A stretch of 64,000 nt of DNA, taken from NCBI GenBank assembly GCA_031841125.1, contig CM063108.1:67180344-67244343 (forward strand), read 5' to 3'. Below are positions 36,064 through 45,678 of this stretch, piece after piece; position 1 is the first letter of the stretch; each line of letters begins with the position of its first letter. Source of the stretch: Acanthococcus lagerstroemiae. Its lineage: Eukaryota; Arthropoda; Insecta; Hemiptera; Eriococcidae. The translations under genes and the position numbers were made by a program. The notes beneath the pieces are model-generated. The model was given only the letters and a program-made list of their open reading frames with translations, was not told the DNA's origin and searched no databases.

Positions 36064-36258
36064 TCAAGCCTCCCCCAGATACCCACCCACGTCGTACCGG
36101 GAAATTTGACTATAGATTGTGCCTGAGTATCTTTTGAAAGCAGTCCCTTCATCTAGTCTATGGTTTCCCTTTTCTTCTTTTTGATAGTCTTGCCAGAACG
36201 TTAATGTATAGGTCCATCTATGTGAGTTTTTCTTGCTGTAAGCCTTCTCCAGTTCCAT
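36064..36258 (-). pseudogene. Possible LINE 3' coding tail
   Basis: A 64-residue open frame with WTYTLTFWQDYQKEE and TIYSQISRYDVGGYLGEA. It lies downstream, on the same strand, of the RT remnants at 37.2-39.5 kb. Its W/R-rich tail resembles the weakly conserved C-terminus of non-LTR polyproteins. Weak evidence: it could be a chance frame. Confidence 0.3.
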
Positions 36259-37199
36259 ATATTTCTCCTTAATGTGTATGTTACCGTTAAAGTGTATAAT
36301 TTATTTCATAAAATACTAACCAATTTTTTGCCTTACATTCCTTCTCTTACACAACATAACAAATTGAGATTTTGTAAGAAACAATGATATGAGAACATAT
36401 GATTCTAGAATTATTTTCAAACGAGGAATTTAATGCCGATGTTAATTTTTGGATTATAGTTCATTTTTGTTCTCTTATCTCCTACCTTAAAGGGGAATTT
36501 TAGTATCATCACGATGATACCACTAATCAAACAACTATGCGCGTTCAGTATTGTTATCAGTATTAGGGTAGCTATTCGTGAACGATAAAAAAGGAATCAA
36601 ACGAGAAAAATTTGATAAAATTTTAATTTTGAATATGAAAAACGAGAGGTTCTTGAGAAAAATGGTCAACGCCATCGTATTCAGCATTCAAAATACAATC
36701 TAAAATCATATAACCTCATCCCATTGTTTTTTACGCTGTTGTGTAGTCTTATTGACGGATCAGGGTGATCCTCAGCAAATCTAAAATTTTCATTTTTCTG
36801 CCCCTCATTTGGAATTTTCAGCACCGAGGACTTCAAAGAGCATCATACAGAGGCCAAAAGTATTTATTTCAACGCAACCAGACTGAAACTTTGAATTGTT
36901 GTGTAAAAAAGTAAAAATTAAAGACCTCCAAAATTGTTAGTCAATTACTTTGTATGTGGAAGAATCAAGGGCTAGAAACGAGTCAGTATTTTAATGAAAT
37001 TATATACTTTAACTGATTATACACATTAATAGTTACATATACACTGCAGGCGGATTGTTTTTAACTTTTTTTTGTTACTGTTAATATTTTCATTTTGTCT
37101 TTTATTCTAATATAAAGATTAGATCGTTCTATGGAATTTTGGGTGGTTCTTATTTTTTATTCGATATTCTTGCTTATGGCTCATATTTGTGCCCCATAA

Positions 37200-38450
37200 A
37201 TAAGAATTAGCAAGACACAGCTGTTAAAAATTTGGCTTTTTGTTGGTTAAAAAAGGGTTTCTTGAAAATTTGTTTCAGTACCTAATAGCTGTTCCAAGTT
37301 AGCGTGGTACGACGTAGTATTTCTTCTCATCATTTTTCGAAGCATAATATTAATTATCTCAGATTTATAACTTTGATTTATTTCTTTATTCTGTTTCCCT
37401 CGCTTTCTATGAAATCTTTTTCGTTTGTATCTACGAAAATTTTTGTTTTTCAATATTTATTGAAATCCCTGCTTCCTCCACAACGCTTTTAGTTCCAGAA
37501 TCATTTTTGTAATTCTATTTTATTTTTTGCTATTAGTACCACATTGTCTGCAAAAGGTATTAAGATTTCTCTATTAATATTCACTCCCATTTTCCCCAAT
37601 TTCATTTTCGGAAAAATTTTCAAATAATGCATTGAATAAATTAGGAAATGAGTTTCCTTATTTTATGCATTTTTGTATTGGGAAATAATCATCAGTTGTG
37701 TCTGTAACTATTCTTTCTTTCAGGTTTGAGAACCTTTTTGTATCATCAAAACATATAATTTTGAAATTCATTGATTTAGGAGAGACTATATCAAAAATCT
37801 GCACATGATTTACTGAGCCGAAGGCTTTTGTGTAGTCCATAAACGTTAGATGGAATTTCTGTTGATATACATTCCTTTTTTCAATTAGTTGGTTGATTGT
37901 GTGAAGGACATTCATGCGTGAGAAGCTGTTACGAAAGTCAGCTTGTTTGGTTGTTGACTATCAATAATGTTTACTCGTATTATTCTAATTTCTACAGAGT
38001 TTGAAAAAAAAAAAAAAAAAAAAAAAGTCCGGATACAACTGGACTAAGTGATATGAGTCTAGAATTTTAGATTTTGTGTTTTTTTCCTTCTTTTAGGTTA
38101 GTATTATATCAAATTTTGTTCCAATTTTCCGGGATTTCCCTATTTCTGATAAAATTTTATTAAAGAGTGTAGTTAATGGGTTTAAAATGTCTCCCCTCCA
38201 TATATTTTGGATTTCCATTTATTATTAGATTATGCCCTGGTGAGTTATTGTTTTTTAATTCATCCAGCCTCACTTTTTAAAAAGGCTGCCTCTTGTTCAG
38301 AATTTTTAATTTCGGACTGTTTTTCTACTTTTTTCCCCTTGATATACATTTTTATAGAAAAGTGTAGTCACTTTATTTATTTACTGCCTACCGTAGTTTT
38401 TTTCGTTTTCATCATTTACTAGGTATTTTACCCAGCCTCTACCTAGGGAT
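37200..38450 (-). pseudogene. LINE RT remnant on the minus strand (copy L4)
   Basis: Read 5' to 3' on the minus strand: a degraded 'NNKSPGP' region (about 38235), LIKFYQK/ILSEIGKS (about 38140), then MNVLHTINQLIEKRN and FMDYTKAFGSVNH (37915-37800), which is RT domain A with its catalytic Asp. Next come ILIPFADNVVLIAKNKIELQK at about 37560-37500, where the FADD box is FADN, and lysine-rich sequence. A poly-T/A run sits at 38008-38028. The changed second Asp and many stops show it is dead. Confidence 0.78.
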
Positions 38451-38559
38451 AGAGATTTTTTAATGCTTTTCGTACTTTTTGTTGTCTCCAAAATGTTTTA
38501 AATATACCTGTTCATTTCTTCAGTATTACATCTTATTACCAAATTTTCCATTTTCCTCT

Positions 38560-39557
38560 TCCAATAATTTTAGTTTTATTTTCAGTTAGCCTTAAACTGG
38601 CTTTTTTACACTCACTTGGCAGCTCTCCCACCATTTCCATAAGCTCCCTGCTACTTCTTGCAAATAGGATAATGTCGTTCACATATTTCAAATTGCTTGA
38701 AAAATCTCCATCAGTTTTTATTCCCTTTCGCTCCCGATTCAGTCTTCCAGAATACTGTTGAAGAGGGTTGGCGATAAAAGATCCCCTTGTCGAATACCCT
38801 CCCTATCTTAAATTTCCTTCCTATATTTTTAAGATTGATCCTTGCTGCAGAGTTTTCATAACATTTGTAAATGATTTCGATTAAACTCTTTTCTATTCCC
38901 TGTTTTTTTAGTCCCTCTATTAATTAATTATAATCCAAATTTTCTATGATTTTTTAGTGCCTTTATTAAGTAATTATAATCCACAGAGTCGAACGCTTTA
39001 TAAAAGTCGATGCATAACATCTTGATTTCCAAATTGTATTCATTCAATTTTTTCAATAATTTGGTTCAGAAAGAAATATCACCTACAGTCGAGAAAAGCC
39101 TTTTCCGAACCTCACTTGTTCCCATCCTTCATCAAAATACAATTGGTTATGCATATAATTTTTCAATATTGCTATAAAGACTTTGCAGATATTTGATGTC
39201 AATCTTATTAGCCTAAATAGTGTTCTGTACATTCTTTCCCCTTTCTTGTACAGTGATATTATATCAGCCAGAGTCCACCAATTCAGACATCTTTTAATAT
39301 TTAGAATGTTATTAGATATTTTTGTTGGATATGTCACTAAAACACTGCTACATCCCTTCAACATGTCATTTGCAATTTCGTCTGAATCTGGGACTTAGTC
39401 ATTTTTTAGTCTTCTCAGTACATGTTCCACTTCTCGCTCTCTCTCCATTATCACGGGACTCCCTTTCCCTTTCCCTCTTCCATACTGATTTTTTCTGGCG
39501 TTTCATTGCATTGGCGGTACAAGTTCTCGTGAAATTTTGTTGCTACTTCCACTAAAT
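38560..39557 (-). pseudogene. LINE RT remnant on the minus strand (copy L3)
   Basis: Minus-strand pieces in order: KFHENLYRQCNETPEKISM (about 39540-39490), VEHVLRRLKN (39430), and DIISLYKKGERMYRTLF (about 39260), the fingers region. Then comes EQVRFGKGFSRL, equivalent to the 'EQ.GFRKGFS' motif (about 39085), followed by the degraded domain A MLCIDFYKAFDSVDYNYLI (about 39020-38960). QGDLLSPTLFNSILED lies at about 38800 and VNDIILFARSSRELMEMV at about 38680, with the YADD box changed to VND. It has several frameshifts. It is a different copy from L4 because the same motifs occur again downstream. Confidence 0.82.
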
Positions 39558-40044
39558 AAGCGAGCAAAAATAAAGCGGAACAATCCGATTGAAGCTATTG
39601 TATGCTACTGTACTTATATTTTAGCAGGTTACAGTACCCTATGACAACATAAGGGTAGAGATTACAGCCAAGATGACATGAAACGGATTTAGTGACACTA
39701 TGGGAAAATTTTAATATGTTTTCATCAACATTTTGCACACTTTATTTTTGTTCTCAAATGCAACTTTTCCACTATATCTGAGCACTAAATTCATTTTTTT
39801 TTTTTTGGTTCCACTTTTTAGTGGACAACATTACGAGCGTATTTCACCAGCTAATCACTGAAGCATCCTAAACTGAGGGTTCCCTTACATAAGACAGAGG
39901 CCTAATGCTATCTAACTACATTTGCGAATCTTTGTCCCGCGTCGATCCGCTTCCACAGTAAATGGGTGAAATGGGGAGGGCGGGATTTTCCTACCACACT
40001 TTGCATGTCTAATTTATACGGCCGAAGATTTGATACGTACAATT

Positions 40045-40231
40045 TAAATGTGTTGATAAAATTGCATAACTGATTTGCCGTAAATGTTGATGCTGATAAA
40101 ATTGCATAATTCATTTGCCGTAAATGTGGTGCTGATAGAATTGCATAATTGATTTGCTGTACATTTGGGTGTTGATAGAATAGCACAGCTATTCCGCCGT
40201 AAATCGTGAAGTTACTGATTTGCCGTAAACC
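40045..40231. repeat. Minisatellite, ~40-bp unit, 4-5 copies
   Basis: Iterations of GATAAAATTGCATAA(C/T)TGATTTGCCGTAAATGTTG-like sequence, with copies ending in GCCGTAAAT at about 40083, 40123, 40164 (GCTGTACAT) and 40203, plus a partial fifth ending at 40231. Later units diverge. The minus frame at 39908-40186, with repeated NYAILSA, is generated by it. Confidence 0.8.
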
Positions 40232-40581
40232 AGAGTCTGGAAAGATAATGAAGTTAATTATCTAGATAAGATAGAAATAATTTATATTTTCAAAAGACAA
40301 ATTTAAAAATAAGAGGACAGATAATTTATTGGAAATTTTATCATAGATAGAATTCCAGAAGATGTCGAGAAACTAGATAATTATTCAAGATTTTCCGAAC
40401 AAACTCGTCAAATGTCGTTATTTAATTGTTGGTCAAAAAGGACCTTGTACTATACTAAGCTGCATGAGCGAATGTAATGTTCCTTTTCTATTTCGCAAGT
40501 CGGAAAATAATTTCTGGAGAATACGATCTGACGCGATATTATCTAGATAAAATCTTCGTCAGAAATTTTAATTTTGTATCT

Positions 40582-40817
40582 TATCCGAAAAATCTGAGGT
40601 CTGGTTGGCCGAGTGGATAGCGCGTTGGTCTCAGAATCCGGATGTCCCGGGTTCGAGCCTACCAGAATTTTCGCACCTAGGCCGGTTTTTCGGCCAGAAG
40701 GGAAGAGGGCTAAGACAGCCTTAACAGCTTCCCCGACGTCTCTGAAGTAATGCTCGAAAGGGCGGATTCCAGGACTCGAATGGAGAGCAAATTAGAAAAA
40801 GATATCCGAAAAATCTG
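40582..40817 (+). mobile_element. tRNA-Leu-derived SINE with 15-bp target duplication
   Basis: The body is at 40597-40802 and is flanked by the direct repeat TATCCGAAAAATCTG at 40582-40596 and 40803-40817. The head resembles a tRNA: TCTGGTTGGCCGAGTGGATA (A box), an anticodon loop TCAGAA with CAG (Leu), and GGGTTCGAGCC (B box), ending TACCAGA to pair with TCTGGT. The body follows with GCCGGTTTTTCGGC, AGGGCTAAGACAGCC and GCTCGAAAGGGCGGATTCCA, then a short A-rich tail. Family knowledge: SINEs are RNA polymerase III transcripts moved by LINE enzymes. The perfect duplication means a fairly recent insertion. Confidence 0.92.
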
Positions 40818-41149
40818 CAGATATTCACAGATAATTCCCAAGTCTGTCGTAAACGTATTCATTGCTTATTAAACTGTCTGTATTACGTGTTTTTGTCAAA
40901 GATGTCGCACTTCAGTTTTTTGATAATGTAGAATCGTATCATGCGGTCGAATTCATCAGCTGTACAATACGGAGTTTTGATTATTTTGAAATTTTCTAGT
41001 TTGAAATGAATGACGACAAAATTCATGCAAATGAAACAGCTAAATCATTTTCCAGTCGCTAGAATACATATAATCGTAGTTTTCTATTTACTTTTCAATC
41101 AGCAATGAATAATTTCAAATAACGAAAGCAATTTCCGGTATTGTTGCAG

Positions 41150-41289
41150 ATAGCGAAGCAGGCATGTACGAAGGCAGATTACTCAATCAATTATTAGACA
41201 AGTACAACCCTCTGGAGAGACCAGTGGCCGATGAATCCGATCCCTTGAATGTAACGTTCGGCTTAACGTTACAACAAATTATTGATGTG
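41150..41289 (+). CDS. Nicotinic acetylcholine receptor alpha subunit, exon 2
   Basis: The 140-bp exon is bounded by GGTATTGTTGCAG and GTAAGT. The first two bases (AT) complete a codon begun in exon 1. It then reads SEAGMYEGRLLNQLLDKYNP, LERPVADESDPL, NVTFGLTLQQIIDV, the start of the mature extracellular domain. YNPLERPV, ESDPL and GLTLQQIIDV are hallmark sequences of the insect alpha5/6/7 and vertebrate alpha7 group; from memory the vertebrate alpha7 exon 2 has the same length and phase. The NVT is a potential N-glycosylation sequon. The exon splices in frame to a 45-bp exon 3, of which two versions lie downstream. The signal-peptide exon was not found upstream. The protein is a subunit of a pentameric ligand-gated cation channel in nerve-cell membranes. 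alpha6 is favoured over alpha5 or alpha7 because of the duplicated exon 3. Confidence 0.95.
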
Positions 41290-42839
41290 GTAAGTATTTT
41301 TTTCGAACGATTGTCAATACTTTCATGTAGAGCAGTGAGTGTACACTGTACATATTGCTAACAATACAGCTCATTCCTTTTATAAAAAGAAATCGAAGAC
41401 TCTTGACAGGTCATCGTGTTATTAAATTGATCGACCTTCTTTAGAACAAGTTCAGTTTCGAAGAGAAATCACTCAGAAAATTTTCCGTTAACTTTGTCAG
41501 TGACTAAAGAGATTGTAAAGAGGGTAAGAAAGTTGGTACAGGTAAATGTAACGCTCAGGTTAGGATAGGTACAGGAAAGTACTTTCTTGCAGATCCATTT
41601 CCAGGGTTCACCACTGAACGCCAACTTTCTTCTGGTCGTTACTCGGCATGATTTATCGCTTCGACTTAAAAGTGAAAATAAACTATACTTTCAGCTTTCA
41701 GCTATCCAAAGGACACTACAGAGTAGTCGCATAAATCCTAATTTATAACACAATTAAAAAGGATGATCGTTTAGCCTTTATACCGGATTTATTCACTATG
41801 TGTATTAAAAAAGGAAATAATCAGGTACTTAATTATCGTCGTAAAAAATTAAATACAATTTTTTGTAGCTCTATAAAAAAGGCAGCCTGCGAAATATGTA
41901 TTCAAGTTTGCTAAAACGTCTACCCCAGTAATTTCGTTCCCAAGTATCACCAAGCAGAACCTCCGGCATCAGTAGTTTCAGCAGCAAATGAAAATAAACT
42001 GAGGTGGGCATTAAAGACGAGTACAGTCTCTTGATCGGATTAAAAATACTTTTTTTTTCACTTCCACCAGTCACTCAATTCCGCAGGAGCGTTCATTTTA
42101 TCCGGGGGTTCGTGTGCACGGGAAACAGCGAGTCGAAAAATTCGATTTCGAGTAAAGGAAAAAGCGAGATGGAGAGGACAGGGCAAAATCAGTTTTCTTG
42201 TAATACGTCATTCACGTGATTATGTAGAGAGGAACAGATGAATTATCCTTTCTGCAGCCTATATAGTGCACACTCGCTTTCTCCTCTCACCATAATTTAG
42301 CCGGTTACTTTCAAAAGTAATCCCATCGTTACCGGAAATTACGACGTCCCTCTTGTGAAAATCCTCTATTTCAACATCTAGGCCTATGGTAATTTTGTAG
42401 CCGTCCTTCTACGTACACGAATACCCTGCATTTTAATTTCAAAGAGTTTCGTAATCTTATAGAGTCACTAGTGTTCCGTCTATAATTAATCTAAATCAGA
42501 ATCAAAGCTATTCGAGTTTCGGTTTCTGTATAACTCAGGCTTAGGGCTGAAATACAGAATGAAACAAAACACTGCATCTTGGTCCAAGGCTTCGAAAACA
42601 CGAGCTGTATCAAAAAATATAAGGGTACATTGAAAGAAATTTTAGTTCTACAGCTAAAAAAATTTCCCATTCTAAAGAGACAAGTGGTGGAAAAGAAGGA
42701 CATAGAGTAACAAAAAAATTGATTAAACTCATCGAAACTCTGTTCAAACTGATCGAGAATCAGACTTTTTAAATTTGTATCAAAGGTCAGATAAGACTCA
42801 TTACCACGGTTATAGATGTCGTGAGTGACGACAATGTTC

Positions 42840-43190
42840 AAACTATGTTCAGACCGTTAATACTAATTATGTAACAACTCGACAGAGCCTGTTAGAACTA
42901 TGTTAAAGACTCATTAAAGCTGTACTCGATAAGACTTGTTACAAATATATTACAACTCATTAGACTAAGTTACGACTCTATAAAACTACATTAAGACCAA
43001 TTCAAATCATTAGAAACCTTCTTCAAGTATGTCGAGACTTGTCAAGATGACGTTAAGAATCCTTTGAGACTAATTAAAACTACATTAGAAGAAGACTCAT
43101 TAAAACTATACTAAGACTAGGTAAGATTACAAAAGGACTCTTCAAGATTCTTCAACGTTCGCTAAAACTACTACTCAAATTTAATTGATA
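42840..43190. repeat. Degenerate GACTCATTAAAACTA array
   Basis: Phrases such as AAGACTCATTAAAGCTGTAC, ACTCATTAGACTAAG, GACTCTATAAAACTACATTA and GACTCATTAAAACTATACTA repeat with a period of about 20-25 bp. The style is like the blocks at 2800-3430 and 30930-31080. Confidence 0.65.
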
Positions 43191-43439
43191 GATTTTTCAA
43201 AAGTTCCCGGCCACGAATTGAGTATTTCAAAATCAGGATGCTAAGTTTTGGCCAGAAGAAAAATCTGATGGAAGTCCAGTCATTGCGGAAAGAAGGACGC
43301 CTGAGCTTTATGTCAAACGAAGGTCTTACATGTCCTGGTAAGAACAAGAGGGAAATTTTCTTTCAAAAATTGTTTGAAATTGGCCAAATTAACACTGATT
43401 TTGTTTCATTTTCGACATTGGAAAATTTCCCAGTTTTTA

Positions 43440-44790
43440 AACATTAAAACCGTTTCCATTTTCTCAAGTCAAAAATCTGTAATAGAACCTCCCGCCCCCT
43501 TCCCCATGAACGACACGGAGTAAACAAGGCAAACGGGGGTTTCCAAATGCAAAGATTTATCTTAGTTTACTTTGGAATGAAACAAACTTCCTCGCCCCAA
43601 AAGAGGGGCTGGGACATTACCCAACTTTGAAATTTCAAATATACCGAAAAAATTATTAAAATAATGGTTCTGTGCGTCACTGATTTCAAAACTCTAATCA
43701 GATCTTTGATCCGACTACGGCTTGGGCTTCAGGTCCAACGCTTTTTTTCCTTTTAAGAGGACAAATTTAATTTGCAAAAGAAAATTAACAAAATATTAGG
43801 ACCGGGGTTTTGTGAGTTACCGATTAATGAAAATTCTATCCGGCGTCTGACTTAATACAAATTCAGGCCCCTAAATCCAAATTTTCGCTTTAAGTGGGTA
43901 CAACTGACCCGGCTTGAAAATTCAAACAAACAATAGAAATAAGGGTTTACTCGATCGGTGAAGATTTGAACCAACCACACGGGCTTCTAAATATAAATTT
44001 GAACCCTTCAAACGAGCACGATTGACCAAATCTGTATAATCGAACAAAGCATCAAAATGGGGGGAGGGGTTGTTTGTATGAGTCGCTTACCTTTAAAATC
44101 CAATCAAATTTTTATACAACCTTGATTCGAGCCTTGAATCCGTCTTTTTTCTTTTTTAAAGGGCTAAATTATCTTTGATGATAAAATTGAACCAATTATC
44201 GAAATAACGGTTCCTTGGATTGCTGATTTTGAAAATCCAATCAGTCCTGATCTGACTGCACTTTGGGATCTCTTTCAAATTTGGTAAAATCAACTCGACT
44301 AATAACATTGAACGAAGTGTCGGAATACGGGTTTTTCGGATCACTGATTTTAAATATTACGTTCGATTTTTTACTCAGTCCGGGTTACAGTCCCGAACAA
44401 TGATTATTCAATTTTAAAGGTCGAATCGAAATTAATCATTTGAAGAGTCGAAATTTCAGTATTTTTGAGATCAGATAGGAACTAGATTAGAAATCTGATT
44501 GCCATTTTGATATCAGTGACCAAAAACAATCTTTAAATTTCGATACTTGGTTCGATTTTATACGTCAGGTCAATGTTGGACTTTCCAAGTGCCAATTCCT
44601 AATTCCTAGAAGTGTAGTTGAAATCGGTTTCAAAATCTGACCGGATTTTCGATATTGGAGAAACTCCTGTTCCGAAATGTTGCCCGATTCTTAAAATCGA
44701 GTCAATTTCGACCGTTTAAAGGGTTTTAATTTGGATTTACGAGCCCGAAGCAAGATCGAATCAAAAATCACATTGACTTCCCAAAATTAG
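43440..44790. repeat. Long degenerate minisatellite (~150-200-bp period)
   Basis: Seven or so poorly conserved units, each with phrases like TTTCAAAA(C)TC(C)AATCAGAT, TTTGATCCGACT(A)C, GG(C)TT(G)GGGC(C)TC, AAATTTGAACCC and GAC(C)AAATTT, then 'GGAATA-GGGTTTTTCGGATCACTGATTT'. Examples start near 43680, 43810, 43940, 44090, 44215 and 44335. Related blocks are at 23415 and 51470. Confidence 0.6.
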
Positions 44791-44845
44791 CAATCAAAAA
44801 CCTTCTGTTCCAATGGGTTCTCGGTTCAAGTTTTTCACCACAAGG

Positions 44846-45240
44846 CCCGTAGCCAGTCATCTGCAATAGGGGGTGCTGGCTGTTTACCAGGGGGGTTGAG
44901 GATAGGCATAGTATATTATGTAAAGATTTTTACGAGGCAGGGGGTCAAGGGGGCGAATTACCCCCAAGGTACCTGAAACTGAATTTAAAATATGCAAAAA
45001 TGAGCAATTTTTTGCCTTTAAAACACGTTTTTTCGAAATCCTATTCCCAATCCAAGAGTTCTAAATTAGTTGACCAGGTTTTGTTCTAAATTTTAGAATG
45101 TTTCTGTGATATTAATGCTCTTCATCCCTTCTTTCTTTCTCGTTCAGCGTAATGATTTTTTTAATGGTGGAATCTTTGCCTAGGGAGCTTAAAATACATT
45201 TAGAGGGGGCTCAGCCCCAGCCTGCCCCTATGGCTACGGG
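44846..45240. mobile_element. Short TIR element, CCCGTAGCCA ends
   Basis: CCCGTAGCCA at 44846-44855 and TGGCTACGGG at 45231-45240 are perfect inverted ends of a 395-bp element. Inside are GGGGGCGAATTACCCCCAAG, AAAATATGCAAAAATGAGCA and GAGGGGGCTCAGCCCCAGCC. The left half matches 29460-29560 and the right half 30265-30356. Similar CGTAGCCAG/CTGGCTACG words occur in the foldback centres. No coding potential. Confidence 0.65.
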
Positions 45241-45678
45241 GCTGTTTCACCAATGTCAATTTGGCCCCTACAGAGGGGTAAAATTTGGATTTGGGAGGGC
45301 AAATGCTAGACTTAGTGTTTAAAACTTCCGTTTGTCGATCCAAATTCGCATTAAAAAATGCATTTATAGGAAGATTCTGTGCCACACCTGAAATAGGAAA
45401 AACTCTGTACAAAAATTTCATTTTGTTTAAAATAGTGTTTTTATTAGTTTCATTTTCGAAAAATAAGTAAGGGTATACGCTATAAGAAAAACATCGCGTT
45501 TTAACTTTAAAAAATGTGTCTTACACACAGATGCATTTGATTGATAAAACAAAAATAAAAAAGTATTTTGGAAAGATCGGAAGAACAGAAATTCTTGTAA
45601 ATTCAACTTTAAAATCGGTGTGAAGAAAAATTACAAAAAATAGTTCATTTGCTTGTTTTGACATAGTTTCTTGAGACG

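Noticed and set aside
39908..40186. Frame with repeated NYAILSA as a repeat protein
   Set aside because: Direct product of a ~40-bp minisatellite whose unit length is not kept to a multiple of three.
40598..40670. Functional tRNA-Leu gene
   Set aside because: The anticodon stem and T-stem pair poorly, and the segment is followed by a SINE body, tail and target duplication.
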